Assembly (NCBI RefSeq): GCF_001718315.1 | Contig: NZ_CP013363.1 | Coordinates: forward strand, 806,001-870,000 | DNA from: Burkholderia diffusa | GTDB lineage: Bacteria; Pseudomonadota; Gammaproteobacteria; Burkholderiales; Burkholderiaceae | Direction: 5' to 3' | DNA length: 64,000 nucleotides | In this document: piece after piece, positions 24,719 to 33,674 of the stretch | How positions within the stretch are numbered: the first letter of the stretch is position 1 | How the letters are laid out: each line of letters opens with the position of its first letter | Notes under the pieces: generated by a model | Database searches by the model: none | Told to the model about the DNA's origin: nothing | The model's input: only the letters and a program-made list of their open reading frames with translations | Position numbers and translations under genes: made by a program

Positions 24719-25618
24719 ATGCGCTGGGTCCTGTTGTTCGTGTTCGTTGCGTGTGTCGTGCATACGCACCGGCGCGGCAAGGTACGACACAGGTTGTTCA
24801 GGCAACTATCGGACCACTCGACCTTCACCGCGCCGCTGAACTGCTTTTCCTACGCGTTCTCAGCGGTGCCGACCACGCCGTTTCTCGACACGCGGCACTT
24901 TCCCGAACTCGCGGTGCTGCAGCGCGAATGGCGGACTTTCCGCGATGAAGCGCTCGCGTTGCGCGATGCGAGCCGGATCAAGGCGTCTGGCGAATACAAC
25001 GACATTGGCTTCAATTCGTTCTTTCGCAATGGCTGGAAGCGCTTCTATCTGAAGTGGTATGACGCGCCGCATCCGTCGGCACAGGCGTTGTGTCCGCGGA
25101 CGGTCGAGATCCTGTCGCGGATTCCGTCGATCAAGGCGGCGATGTTCGCGCAGCTTCCGCCGGGCGGCAAGCTCGGGCTGCATCGCGATCCGTATGCGGG
25201 CTCGCTGCGCTACCACCTCGGGCTCGATACGCCGAATGACGACGCGTGCCGGATCGTCGTCGACGGCGAGTCGTATGCATGGCGCGACGGCGAGGCCGTG
25301 ATGTTCGACGAGACCTACCTGCACTGGGCCGAAAACCGCACGGGGCACGATCGTGTGATCCTGTTCTGCGACATCGATCGGCCGATGAAATATCGCTGGG
25401 CGCAACGCATCAACGACGCGTTCGGGCAATTGCTGATGCGCGCGGCCGCGTCGCCGAACGAAACGGGCGACCGCACGGGCGGGCTCAATCGTGCTTTCAA
25501 GTACCTGTATGCGATTCGCCGCGCAGGCAAGCGGCTGAAGGCGTGGAACCGTACGGTGTATTACGTCGTCAAGTGGGCGCTGTTCGGCGGCATTGCGATT
25601 GCGATCTTCTGCATCTGA
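24719..25618 (+). CDS. lpxO: Lipid A hydroxylase LpxO-like (aspartyl/asparaginyl beta-hydroxylase family)
   Basis: The 299-residue enzyme has an N-terminal membrane segment (about 1-14) and a C-terminal one (about 280-299) flanking the Fe(II)/2-oxoglutarate dioxygenase domain. Iron ligands are H155 and D157 (GLHRDP) with a second His near H202 (YLHWAEN) or in NRTGHDRVI. LpxO adds a 2-hydroxyl group to a secondary acyl chain of lipid A on the inner face of the membrane. Length equals Salmonella LpxO (302). A hairpin may cover its ribosome binding site, suggesting translational control. Confidence 0.9.
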   Translation: MRWVLLFVFVACVVHTHRRGKVRHRLFRQLSDHSTFTAPLNCFSYAFSAVPTTPFLDTRHFPELAVLQREWRTFRDEALALRDASRIKASGEYNDIGFNSFFRNGWKRFYLKWYDAPHPSAQALCPRTVEILSRIPSIKAAMFAQLPPGGKLGLHRDPYAGSLRYHLGLDTPNDDACRIVVDGESYAWRDGEAVMFDETYLHWAENRTGHDRVILFCDIDRPMKYRWAQRINDAFGQLLMRAAASPNETGDRTGGLNRAFKYLYAIRRAGKRLKAWNRTVYYVVKWALFGGIAIAIFCI

Positions 25619-25787
25619 CGAAGGGCGGCAAGCGGTGTCAGAACCGTCTGACGATAGTGCGGCGCGGTGTTGCAAGCCGTCGGCATTCCGGGGTCGACAT
25701 CAATGAAACCAATTGTATTCGTGCGGGATCAGCCGCGATCGCACGCGTATGATGGCTTGCTCACGTCGATAAGATCGGTGAGCAAGC

Positions 25788-26609
25788 ATGACTAGTACCC
25801 GTAAGACATTGATGATCGCCGGCGGTCTGCTGGTTGCCGCAGCCGGCACCGGCTACGTGATGCTCCTGCGCGCGGATCACCGCGCGATCGCGGAGGCCGG
25901 TATCGGCGACTCCGCGGCACCCGCCGCCGTGACGGCGGCGAACGATGGCCACACCGCACAAGGCACGATTGCGCCGTCTGCGACGGTCGCCGCGCCTTCC
26001 GCGCATATGGACAAGGCCGTACCGCAACCAGCGGCCGTACGGCCGCCATCCGAGGCGTCTGCGCGTACGAGCGCGGCGTCGGCACCCGCTGCCGTCGCGC
26101 CGGTGGTCGCCGCCCAGGCGCCGCCCGCGAAACCGAGTGCGCCGCCGCCGACCGTCCACGTCGTGACGGTCGAGCCGGAGGATGCGACCCCGCCGAAGTC
26201 CCAGCCGGCTCCATCGGTCAAGGCGCCGGTACGGGCGGCGCAATCCGTGCAAACGGCGCCACCGGTCCAGATGGCGCAGGCTACCCGGCAGAGCCAGCCG
26301 GCGGAGCAGCCGACCAGGCGCGCGGCGCGCAAGCGCGACGGGCTCGAGCGGCACGCAGCCGCGGCACCGGCGGTGAAATCCGAAACGCCGGAAACCGCTG
26401 CACTCGTGCGGGAATCGGCAAAGCTCGATCCGTCGTTGCCGCCGCCGCGATACGTGGCCATACCGATGGCGATGCCGAGCACCGATCGGCAGCACGCGTC
26501 GACGGGCGCGAACCCGGTCGCCGCCGCGATGACCGATCAGCTCGTCAGGCAGTCGAGCAGCTTCAACGCAGCCACACCGGCGAACGCCGGCCCCGGCGCT
26601 GCTCAGTGA
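25788..26609 (+). CDS. Membrane-anchored Pro/Ala-rich protein of unknown function
   Basis: The 273-residue product starts with one hydrophobic segment (about 7-27) after a short basic tail, so it is probably anchored in the inner membrane with the rest in the periplasm. The remainder is low-complexity Ala/Pro/Val with scattered charges (APPAKPSAPPPTVHVV and similar), a composition seen in TonB-like or envelope-spanning linkers. No folded domain or TonB C-terminus is visible. It has no clear operon partners and converges on ahpF. A real gene is supported by start position, codon use and length; function is unknown. Confidence 0.65.
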   Translation: MTSTRKTLMIAGGLLVAAAGTGYVMLLRADHRAIAEAGIGDSAAPAAVTAANDGHTAQGTIAPSATVAAPSAHMDKAVPQPAAVRPPSEASARTSAASAPAAVAPVVAAQAPPAKPSAPPPTVHVVTVEPEDATPPKSQPAPSVKAPVRAAQSVQTAPPVQMAQATRQSQPAEQPTRRAARKRDGLERHAAAAPAVKSETPETAALVRESAKLDPSLPPPRYVAIPMAMPSTDRQHASTGANPVAAAMTDQLVRQSSSFNAATPANAGPGAAQ

Positions 26610-26654
26610 GCACGGCGCGGCCGCGCATGCGCGGCGCCCGCTCGACGCCGGATG

Positions 26655-26692
26655 AAAAAGGGCCCCGCACGCCGACCAGGGCATGCAGGGCC
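26655..26692 (-). terminator. Rho-independent terminator of ahpF
   Basis: Read on the minus strand, GGCCCTGCATGCC and GGCGTGCGGGGCC pair (11 Watson-Crick plus two G-U pairs) around a 6-base loop and are followed by CTTTTTC. It starts 33 bases after the ahpF stop. Confidence 0.85.
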
Positions 26693-26724
26693 AAGAGAGA
26701 CGAACCGGTGCGGTGCGTCGCGCG

Positions 26725-28323
26725 TTACGCGGCGATCGCTTCTTCGGCCTGCGGTGCCTCGGCGGCAGCCGGCATCGCGTCTTGCCGGATCAGGTGATCG
26801 AACGCGCCGAGCGACGCCTTCGCGCCTTCGCCGACCGCGATCACGATTTGCTTGAACGGCACCGTCGTCACGTCGCCGGCCGCAAACACGCCGGGTACCG
26901 ATGTCGCTCCGCGCGCATCGACGACGATCTCGCCATGCTTCGACAGTTCGATCGTGCCCTTCAGCCATTCGGTGTTCGGCACGAGGCCGATCTGCACGAA
27001 CACGCCTTCGAGATCGACGCGCTTCGTGTCGCCCGAACGCAGATCCTTGTAGACGAGCCCGTTCAGCTTGCTGCCGTCGCCGGTCAGCTCGGTCGTCTGC
27101 GCCTGCGTGATGATCGTCACGTTCGGCAGGCTGCGCAGCTTGCGCTGCAGCACTTCGTCCGCGCGCAGTTGCGCGCCGTATTCGATCAGCGTGACTTCCT
27201 TCACGATGCCGGCCAGGTCGATCGCCGCCTCGACGCCCGAGTTGCCGCCGCCGACCACCGCGACGCGCTTGCCTTTGAACAGCGGGCCATCGCAATGCGG
27301 GCAGTATGCGACACCGCGGTTGCGGTATTCGCGCTCGCCCGGCACGTTGATTTCGCGCCAGCGCGCGCCGGTCGCGAGGATGATCGTCTTCGCCTTCAGC
27401 ACCGCGCCGTTCGCAAGGCGGATCTGGTGCACGTCGCCGGGAATCAGCGCGTCGGCCCGCTGCACGTCCATGATGTCGACGTCGTACTGCTTCACGTGCT
27501 GTTCGAGTGCCATGGCGAACTTTGGCCCTTCCGTTTCCTGCACCGACACGAAGTTCTCGATCGCCATCGTGTCGAGCACCTGGCCGCCGAAACGCTCGGC
27601 GACGACGCCCGTCGCGATTCCCTTGCGTGCCGAATAGATCGCGGCGGCAGCACCGGCCGGCCCGCCGCCGACGATCAGCGTGTCGAATACCGGCTTGTTC
27701 TCGAGCGACTTGGCGGCGCGGGCGCTGGCGCCCGTGTCGAGCTTCGCGAGAATTTCCTTCACGCTGCTGCGGCCCTGGCCGAACGATTCGCCGTTCAGGA
27801 ACATCGTCGGCACGGCCATGATCTGTCGCGCCTCCACTTCGTTCTGGAACAATGCGCCGTCGATCGCGACGTGGCGGATGCGCGGGTTGATCAGCGACAT
27901 CACGTTCAGCGCCTGCACGACTTCCGGGCAGTTCTGGCACGACAGCGAGAAATACGTCTCGAATGCGTAGTCGCCGTCGAGCGCGCGGATCTGTTCGATC
28001 ACGTCGTCGTCGAGCTTGACCGGATGGCCGCCCGTCTGCAGCAGCGCGAGCACGAGCGACGTGAATTCATGGCCCATCGGAATGCCGGCGAAGCGGATGC
28101 CGGCCGGCTTGCCGGGTTCGCCGATCGAGAACGACGGCTTGCGCTCGGCGTCGTCGCGGCGTTCGGTCACGGTCACGCGCGACGTCAGCGACGCAATCTC
28201 GTTCAGCAGCGCAAGCAGTTCCTGCGATTTCGCGCTGTCGTCGAGCGACGCGACGAGTTCGATCGGGCGCGTGATCTTTTCGAGGTACGCTTTCAGTTGG
28301 TTCTTGAGATTGGCGTCGAGCAT
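26725..28323 (-). CDS. ahpF: Alkyl hydroperoxide reductase flavoprotein subunit F
   Basis: The 532-residue protein regenerates AhpC using NADH. It has a tandem thioredoxin-like N-terminal domain with the active pair CQNCPE near residue 130, an FAD-binding site ([17 protein letters not shown]), the thioredoxin-reductase-type CPHC pair, and an NAD-binding GGGNSG motif. Length is close to E. coli AhpF (521). It lies 125 bases downstream of ahpC on the same strand, with hairpins in between that may lower its expression relative to ahpC. The start at 28323 ([14 protein letters not shown]) matches the family start; the ribosome binding site is weak. Confidence 0.96.
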   Translation of the reverse strand: MLDANLKNQLKAYLEKITRPIELVASLDDSAKSQELLALLNEIASLTSRVTVTERRDDAERKPSFSIGEPGKPAGIRFAGIPMGHEFTSLVLALLQTGGHPVKLDDDVIEQIRALDGDYAFETYFSLSCQNCPEVVQALNVMSLINPRIRHVAIDGALFQNEVEARQIMAVPTMFLNGESFGQGRSSVKEILAKLDTGASARAAKSLENKPVFDTLIVGGGPAGAAAAIYSARKGIATGVVAERFGGQVLDTMAIENFVSVQETEGPKFAMALEQHVKQYDVDIMDVQRADALIPGDVHQIRLANGAVLKAKTIILATGARWREINVPGEREYRNRGVAYCPHCDGPLFKGKRVAVVGGGNSGVEAAIDLAGIVKEVTLIEYGAQLRADEVLQRKLRSLPNVTIITQAQTTELTGDGSKLNGLVYKDLRSGDTKRVDLEGVFVQIGLVPNTEWLKGTIELSKHGEIVVDARGATSVPGVFAAGDVTTVPFKQIVIAVGEGAKASLGAFDHLIRQDAMPAAAEAPQAEEAIAA

Positions 28324-28380
28324 GGCGTTTCGGATTCCGTATTGATGATTCTGGTCGGGCACGTCGTGCCGGAGAAGGGC

Positions 28381-28439
28381 GCGGGCCGCACGAGGCGGCC
28401 CGCATTCGCGTGACGCGCGCGCCTCGTGCGAGGCGCGCG
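28381..28439 (-). terminator. Two hairpins in the ahpC-ahpF gap
   Basis: One perfect stem of 10 bp with loop GTGC lies at 28416-28439, next to the ahpC stop; a second of 9 bp with a 5-base loop lies at 28381-28403. Neither has a T-run. They could attenuate transcription into ahpF or protect the ahpC mRNA end, giving the usual excess of AhpC over AhpF. Confidence 0.6.
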
Positions 28440-28448
28440 GCGAGATCG

Positions 28449-29012
28449 TCAGATCTTGCCGATCAGGTCGAGCGACGGGGTCAGCGTTTCCGCACCCGGC
28501 GTCCACTTGGCCGGGCACACTTCACCCGGGTGCGCCGCGATGTATTGCGCAGCCTGCACCTTGCGCAGCAGTTCGCCTGCGTCGCGGCCGATGCCGTTGT
28601 CATGGATTTCGCACAGCTTGATCTCGCCTTCCGGGTTGATCACGAACGTGCCGCGCAATGCCATCCCTTCTTCCTCGATCAGCACGTCGAAGTTGCGCGA
28701 CAGCGTGAGCGTCGGGTCGCCGATCATCGGGTACTTGATCTTGCCGATCGTGTCCGACGTGTCGTGCCATGCCTTGTGCGTGAAGTGCGTGTCGGTCGAC
28801 ACGCCGTAGATTTCGACACCCAGCTTCTGGAATTCCGCATAGCGGTCGGCGAGGTCGCCCAGCTCGGTCGGGCAGACGAACGTGAAGTCGGCCGGGTAGA
28901 ACACGACGACGGACCACTTGCCCTTGAAGTTCTCTTCGGACACGGGCACGAAATCGCCGTTGTGGTATGCGGTTGCCTTGAACGGTTTGATTTGGGTGTT
29001 GATGATCGGCAT
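28449..29012 (-). CDS. ahpC: Alkyl hydroperoxide reductase peroxiredoxin subunit C
   Basis: The 187-residue typical 2-Cys peroxiredoxin reduces hydrogen peroxide and organic peroxides in the cytoplasm. Peroxidatic C47 is in DFTFVCPTE and the resolving Cys is in [22 protein letters not shown] precedes the ATG. Length equals E. coli AhpC (187). It is the first gene of the ahpCF pair; an OxyR-type control is expected from the family but I could not assign a binding site in the upstream 200 bases. Confidence 0.97.
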   Translation of the reverse strand: MPIINTQIKPFKATAYHNGDFVPVSEENFKGKWSVVVFYPADFTFVCPTELGDLADRYAEFQKLGVEIYGVSTDTHFTHKAWHDTSDTIGKIKYPMIGDPTLTLSRNFDVLIEEEGMALRGTFVINPEGEIKLCEIHDNGIGRDAGELLRKVQAAQYIAAHPGEVCPAKWTPGAETLTPSLDLIGKI

Positions 29013-29216
29013 CTTGCGAGTTCCTTTGCTTGGGTGTTGATGAAGTGTTCCCAGTATCCGGGTTCACCCCCGGTTTGTGAAATTGCTTGTTTTAATCCGC
29101 GGCATCGGGAATTCCTATCTGTTTCCTGCTCCTGCCGCGGCGGGCCGTCCGGTCGGCCCGTGCGATTCGGGCCGGGTTTTTCGGCGGATTTCGGCCGGCC
29201 GGCGCTTCTGACACAT

Positions 29217-29585
29217 GGGGCGTTCGGGAGAGTGCGGCGGCGGCGTCGCGCTGCTGAACCGCTGCGGCGTGGCCGCGCAGCGCGATGTCGGCCCGTGCAT
29301 CGCGGCGCTGAAGGCGCGGAAGCTCGATGCCTCGGTGCGACGCGCGCGCTCGCGAAACTGGCGCGGCGGGACGTGGGCGTGGCGGTGATGGGCTGTACGG
29401 TAGTTCCGATCGCAGCGCGCACGTTGCGCAATACACCGTTCGCGTTGGCCGACAGCACGCAGGACCTGGCACGCGCGACGGTCGCTCGTGCGATCGAGCA
29501 CGGATGGGGGGGCGGGCGGTGTGACGCGTGGAGACGGCGGGACGCGCGGATGTCCGTCAGCAATGACGGACGCCGCTCGCGCTAG
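29217..29585 (+). pseudogene. Probable remnant of an Asp/Glu/hydantoin racemase family gene
   Basis: Two pieces in different frames resemble the racemase family. The first (from about 29217) reads GGGVALLNRCG, like the glycine-rich N-terminal loop. The second (from about 29346, ending 29585) reads VAVMGCTVVPIAARTLRNTPFALADST, like the C-terminal motif with its catalytic Cys (MGCT). The roughly 150 residues expected between them are missing and the frames differ, so the gene has probably suffered a large deletion and frameshift. The two pieces are short and the match is by eye. The rest of the 597 bases between ahpC and the LysR gene holds the ahpC promoter and nothing else recognisable. Confidence 0.5.
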
Positions 29586-29609
29586 GCTGGCCGGTGGCGG
29601 GCCGGGCGC

Positions 29610-30503
29610 TCAGGCGGCGATTTTCCTCAGCCATTCCGCCAGACGTCTCGCGCCGTCCGGCATGTCTGCATCCTCGCGTGTGCACAGGTAGTAGTCGCGT
29701 CCGTCGTCCAGTGCGTGGTCGAACAGCCTCACGAGTTCGCCGCTCGCCAGTTCGCGCTCGACCAGCGGCGCGCGCAGCAGCGCCGCGCCGAGATCCGCGC
29801 GCGCCGCGCTCAGCGTCAGTTGCCCATCCTCGAACATCGGCCCCACCGCATGCGACACGTGCCGCACGCCGGCGCCCTGCAGCCAGTTGACCCAGGTGCT
29901 GCGATCCTCGTCATGCACGAGCGGTGCCCGCGCGAGATCGGCCGGCGTGCGGAATGGCCCGTGGCGCTTCAGGAACGACGGGCTGCACATCGGCACCATC
30001 GCGCCCGGCAGCAGCCGCTCGCAGCGGTAGCCGGGCCAGTCGCCGGTGCCGAAGCGGATCGACAGGTCGGACGCGTCGCTTCGATAGTTGCGGTGGTGCG
30101 CATACAGCACGGTCACGTCGACATCTGTGTTTTCGGCGAGGAATGCGTGCAGCCGCGGAATGAACCAGCCGATGCCGAGCAGCGGAATCAGGCTGATCGT
30201 GATCTGCCGCAGCGACGACCGGTCGCGCACGAAGCGCGTCGCGCTGCGCAGCACCGAGAACGCGGCGCTGATCGAGCGGTAGTAGTCGCGCCCTTCATCG
30301 GTGAGCGCGAGCAGCCGGCCTTCGCGCACGGTCAGCGGCGTCTGGATGAAAGCTTCGAGCAGTTGCAGCTGGTGGCTCACCGCGGACGGCGTGATGTCGA
30401 GCTCGTGCGCGGCCGCGGTGACCGAGCCGAGGCGCGCGAATGCCTCGAACGCACGGACGGCGCGTAGCGGCGGATCATGTGGCAATTGTTCGATATTTTT
30501 CAT
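29610..30503 (-). CDS. LysR-family transcriptional regulator (GcvA-like)
   Basis: The 297-residue protein has an N-terminal winged helix-turn-helix typical of the GcvA subgroup (PPLRAVRAFEAFARLGSVTAAAHELDITPSAVSHQ) and the two-lobed effector domain. It is divergent from the LivK-like gene with 177 AT-rich bases between, so it probably controls that gene and the ATC hydrolase genes behind it. The effector may be the imported substrate. No ribosome binding site is evident before the ATG. Confidence 0.92.
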   Translation of the reverse strand: MKNIEQLPHDPPLRAVRAFEAFARLGSVTAAAHELDITPSAVSHQLQLLEAFIQTPLTVREGRLLALTDEGRDYYRSISAAFSVLRSATRFVRDRSSLRQITISLIPLLGIGWFIPRLHAFLAENTDVDVTVLYAHHRNYRSDASDLSIRFGTGDWPGYRCERLLPGAMVPMCSPSFLKRHGPFRTPADLARAPLVHDEDRSTWVNWLQGAGVRHVSHAVGPMFEDGQLTLSAARADLGAALLRAPLVERELASGELVRLFDHALDDGRDYYLCTREDADMPDGARRLAEWLRKIAA

Positions 30504-30680
30504 GTATCGAATTTTATCGAAAAATCATGTCGAGCGTAAACATAAAAATATCCCGTATTTACAGTGAATTACGCTATTGTGTCGGGAACGGTATAAGCAT
30601 CCAACAATAGAGTATTTGGGGCGCTGGTGCCGAATATTTAATATTTTTCATGTTTTGATCCGAGTCACCGATCCCCGCAC
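30504..30680. promoter_or_regulatory. AT-rich divergent promoter between LysR and livK-like genes
   Basis: This gap is much richer in A and T than the flanking genes. It contains the repeated element AATATT at 30632-30637 and 30640-30645 and several T-N11-A frames typical of LysR sites. I cannot single out one operator. Confidence 0.45.
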
Positions 30681-31847
30681 ATGAAAATCGCACTCTTTCC
30701 CGTCAGCCTCGCATTCTCCGCGGCCACGCTGATCGCCGCCGTTCCCGCCTTCGCGCAGTCCGCGCCGCAGACCATCTTGATCGGTCTCGCCGCGCCGCTC
30801 ACCGGCCCATCCGCGCGGATCGGCAAGGACCTGCAGAACGGCGCGCAGCTCGCGATCGACGACGCGAACGCGAAGCATCCGAGCATCGGCGGCAAGCCGG
30901 TCGTCTACAAGCTCGTCGCGGCCGATGATCAATCCGACCCGCGCACGGCCGTCGCGGTCGCGCAGCAGCTCGTCGATCAGCATGTGATCGGCGTCGTCGG
31001 TCACTGGAACACGGGCTGCAGCGTGCCGGCGTCGCGGATCTACCGCGATGCGGGCATTCCGCAGATCGCTCCGGCGTCCACCGGTCACGCGTACACGCAG
31101 CAGGGCTATGCGACGGCCTTGCGCATCATGGGGCACGACGATGCGGGCGGCGGCTTCACCGGCGCCTATGCGGTGAAGACCCTGAAGGCCGCGCGCATCG
31201 CGGTGATCGACGATCGCACGTCGTTCGGGGCGGGGCTGGCCGACCAGTTCATCAAGGGCGTGCAGGCGAACGGCGGCACGATCGTCGATCGCCAGTACGT
31301 GAACGACAAGACGACCGACTTCAGCGGCGTGCTGACCGCGATCAAGGGCAAGCGCGCGGATCTCGTGTTCTTCGGCGGGCTCGACGCGCAGGCCGCGCCG
31401 ATCGCGCGCCGGATGCGCCAGCTCGGCGTGAACGCGCCGCTGCTCGGCGCCGGCGGCTTCGTGAGCCAGACCTTCCTGTCGCTCGCGGGCAAGGACGGCG
31501 ACGGCGTGACGGCGCTCGAACCGGGCCTGCCGCTCGACCGGATGCCGGGCGGCAAGGCGTTCGACGCGCAATATCGCGCACACTTTCACGCGCCGATCGA
31601 GCTGCATGCGCCGTTCGCATACGACGCGGCCGCCACGCTGATCGCGGCCGCGCAGAAGGCCGGCACGACGCAGCCGGCGAAGCTGGTCGCGGCCGTGCAC
31701 GCGATCGACCGGCCAGGCGTGACCGGCCGGATCGCGTTCGATGCCGAAGGCAACCTGAAGGACCCGGCATTCACGATCTACCAGATGCGCGGCGGCAAGT
31801 GGACCGTCGTCGACGTGCTCGGCGGCGCGCATCCCGCAACGAAATGA
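30681..31847 (+). CDS. Branched-chain amino acid-type ABC transporter binding protein (LivK-like), orphan
   Basis: The 388-residue protein has a signal peptide (about 1-25, ending AFAQS) and the type I periplasmic binding fold of LivJ/LivK (ILIGLAAPLTGPSARIGKDLQNGAQLAID; VGVVGHWNTGCS; APASTGHAYTQ). The serine/threonine pair that grips the ligand amino acid backbone is in the APASTG stretch. No permease or ATPase genes of the Liv type are nearby, so it must share a transporter encoded elsewhere or act as a sensor. The next gene, an ATC hydrolase, starts about 17 bases later, linking the ligand to that pathway. Confidence 0.9.
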   Translation: MKIALFPVSLAFSAATLIAAVPAFAQSAPQTILIGLAAPLTGPSARIGKDLQNGAQLAIDDANAKHPSIGGKPVVYKLVAADDQSDPRTAVAVAQQLVDQHVIGVVGHWNTGCSVPASRIYRDAGIPQIAPASTGHAYTQQGYATALRIMGHDDAGGGFTGAYAVKTLKAARIAVIDDRTSFGAGLADQFIKGVQANGGTIVDRQYVNDKTTDFSGVLTAIKGKRADLVFFGGLDAQAAPIARRMRQLGVNAPLLGAGGFVSQTFLSLAGKDGDGVTALEPGLPLDRMPGGKAFDAQYRAHFHAPIELHAPFAYDAAATLIAAAQKAGTTQPAKLVAAVHAIDRPGVTGRIAFDAEGNLKDPAFTIYQMRGGKWTVVDVLGGAHPATK

Positions 31848-31864
31848 CGACGGAGACGAATCCC

Positions 31865-32404
31865 ATGACCGACACGACACATGCATCCACGACGGCACCC
31901 GAGGACCCACGCCTCGGCATCCTCGCTCGGCGCCGCATCGAAGCGGAAATCATCAAGCCGATCTACGAGATCATGAAGCGCGAATTCGGCATCGAGCGCG
32001 CGCAGGCCGTGATCGCGGAAGCCGTGCGCGGCGCGGCCGTCGACGCGGGCCGCACGTTCGCCGCGCAGGAGCCCGACGGTACGAGCGTGCGGTCATTCAT
32101 TGCGCTGCAAGTGCTGTGGGAGAAGGACGATGCGCTCGACGTCGAGGTGCATCGCGCGGACGACGCGCACTACGACTACGACGTGCATCGCTGCAGCTAT
32201 GCGGAGATGTATCACGCGATGGGGCTCGGCGAGATCGGCCACCTGTTGAGTTGCGCGCGTGACAGCTACTTCATCGAGGGTTACGACCCGCGCATCGCGC
32301 TGATGCGCACCAGCACGATCATGCAGGGCGGCAAGCGCTGCGATTTCCGCTATGCGCTGCGCACGGCGCCGCGCGACGGCGCCCCGGAGGACGGCAATGC
32401 GTGA
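31865..32404 (+). CDS. atcB: L-2-amino-thiazoline-4-carboxylic acid hydrolase family protein
   Basis: The 179-residue protein matches the ATC hydrolase family (PF14196), which opens the thiazoline ring of L-ATC to N-carbamoyl-L-cysteine in Pseudomonas. Conserved blocks include RRRIEAEIIKPIYE and the Cys/His-containing C-terminal part (HRCSYAEMYHAMGLGEIGHLLSCARD). The ATG at 31865 is preceded by GGAG; an ATG at 31844 overlapping the livK-like stop has no such site. The next gene encodes an N-carbamoyl amino acid hydrolase and overlaps by eight bases, as expected for the two-step route from ATC to cysteine. Family members acting on other ring compounds exist, so the substrate is probable rather than certain. 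Confidence 0.8.
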   Translation: MTDTTHASTTAPEDPRLGILARRRIEAEIIKPIYEIMKREFGIERAQAVIAEAVRGAAVDAGRTFAAQEPDGTSVRSFIALQVLWEKDDALDVEVHRADDAHYDYDVHRCSYAEMYHAMGLGEIGHLLSCARDSYFIEGYDPRIALMRTSTIMQGGKRCDFRYALRTAPRDGAPEDGNA

Positions 32405-33656
32405 CGATCTCGCGGGCGCACCGCGCGTCGACGGCGCGCGCCTGTGGGCGTCGCTCGAACGGATGGCGCAGATCGGCGCGACGCAGAAGGGCGGCGTCTG
32501 CCGTCTCGCGCTGACCGATCTCGACCGCGAGTCGCGCGACCTGTTCGTACAGTGGGCGCGCGATGCCGGCTGCACGGTGCGGGTGGACCGCATGGGCAAC
32601 GTGTTCGCGCGCCGCGCGGGCCGCAATCCCGATGCCGCGCCGGTGATGACGGGCTCGCACGCCGATTCGCAGCCGACGGGTGGCCGCTACGACGGCATCT
32701 ACGGCGTGCTCGGCGGCCTCGAGGTCGTGCGCGCGCTGAACGATGCGGGCATCGAGACCGAGCGTCCGATCGACGTCGTGATCTGGACCAACGAGGAAGG
32801 TTCGCGCTTTGCGCCGGCGATGATCTCGGCCGGCGTGTTCGCAGGCGTCTATTCGCTCGAATACGGGCTGTCGCGAACGGATGGCGCAGGCAGGACGATC
32901 GGCGAGGAACTCGCGCGGATCGGTTACGCGGGCCCCGCGCCCGTTGGCGGATATCCGGTGCATGCCGCCTACGAACTGCATATCGAGCAAGGTGCGATTC
33001 TCGAACGCGCGGGCAGGACGATCGGCGTCGTGACGGCCGGGCAAGGGCAGCGCTGGTACGAGGTGACGCTGACGGGTGTCGACGCGCACGCCGGCACGAC
33101 ACCGATGGAGTTCCGGCGCGACACGCTGGTGGGCGCCGCGCGGATGATCGAATTCGTCGATGCGCTCGGTCGTCGCCATGCGCCGCATGCGCGCGCGACG
33201 GTCGGGATGATCGAGGCGCGGCCGAATTCGCGCAACACGGTGCCGGGCGGCTGCTTCTTCACGGTCGAGTTTCGTCATCCTGACGATGCGGTGCTCGACG
33301 CGCTCGATGCGGCGCTGCGTGCGGAGCTGACGCGCGTCGCGGCCGAAGCCGGCCTCGGGGCACGGATCGAGCAGATCTTCACGTGCCCGCCGGTGCGGTT
33401 CGCGCCGCGCTGTATCGACGCGGTGCGCGACGCGGCGCAGGCGCTCGGGCTGTCGCATATGGACATCGTGTCCGGCGCGGGTCATGACGCATGCTACATC
33501 GCGCGCGTCGCGCCGACCGGCATGATCTTCGTGCCGTGCGTCGACGGGCTGAGCCACAACGAGGCCGAGGCGATCACGCCGGAATGGTCGGCGGCGGGCG
33601 CCGACGTGCTGCTGCGCGCGGTGCTGCAAAGCGCGCAGGAACCGGGCGCGCGATGA
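32397..33656 (+). CDS. atcC: Zn-dependent N-carbamoyl-L-amino acid hydrolase (N-carbamoyl-L-cysteine amidohydrolase candidate)
   Basis: The 419-residue M20-family enzyme removes the carbamoyl group from an N-carbamoyl amino acid, giving the free amino acid, CO2 and ammonia. Metal ligands are seen in TGSHADSQPTGGRYDG, in the WTNEEGSRF pair of glutamates and in AAYELHIEQG; the dimerisation-domain His is in DAHAGTTPM. The ATG at 32397 follows GGAGGACGGCA and overlaps the previous gene. Beside an ATC hydrolase the likely substrate is N-carbamoyl-L-cysteine, making this the atcC counterpart. Allantoate or beta-ureidopropionate hydrolases share the same fold and cannot be excluded. Confidence 0.82.
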   Translation: MRDDLAGAPRVDGARLWASLERMAQIGATQKGGVCRLALTDLDRESRDLFVQWARDAGCTVRVDRMGNVFARRAGRNPDAAPVMTGSHADSQPTGGRYDGIYGVLGGLEVVRALNDAGIETERPIDVVIWTNEEGSRFAPAMISAGVFAGVYSLEYGLSRTDGAGRTIGEELARIGYAGPAPVGGYPVHAAYELHIEQGAILERAGRTIGVVTAGQGQRWYEVTLTGVDAHAGTTPMEFRRDTLVGAARMIEFVDALGRRHAPHARATVGMIEARPNSRNTVPGGCFFTVEFRHPDDAVLDALDAALRAELTRVAAEAGLGARIEQIFTCPPVRFAPRCIDAVRDAAQALGLSHMDIVSGAGHDACYIARVAPTGMIFVPCVDGLSHNEAEAITPEWSAAGADVLLRAVLQSAQEPGAR

Positions 33657-33671
33657 GCGCCCGACGGGCGC
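33657..33671. terminator. Small hairpin between convergent genes
   Basis: GCGCCC and GGGCGC pair around GAC in the 18 bases between the amidohydrolase stop and the cytochrome gene end. It is short, without a T-run. Confidence 0.4.
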
Positions 33672-33674
33672 GGC

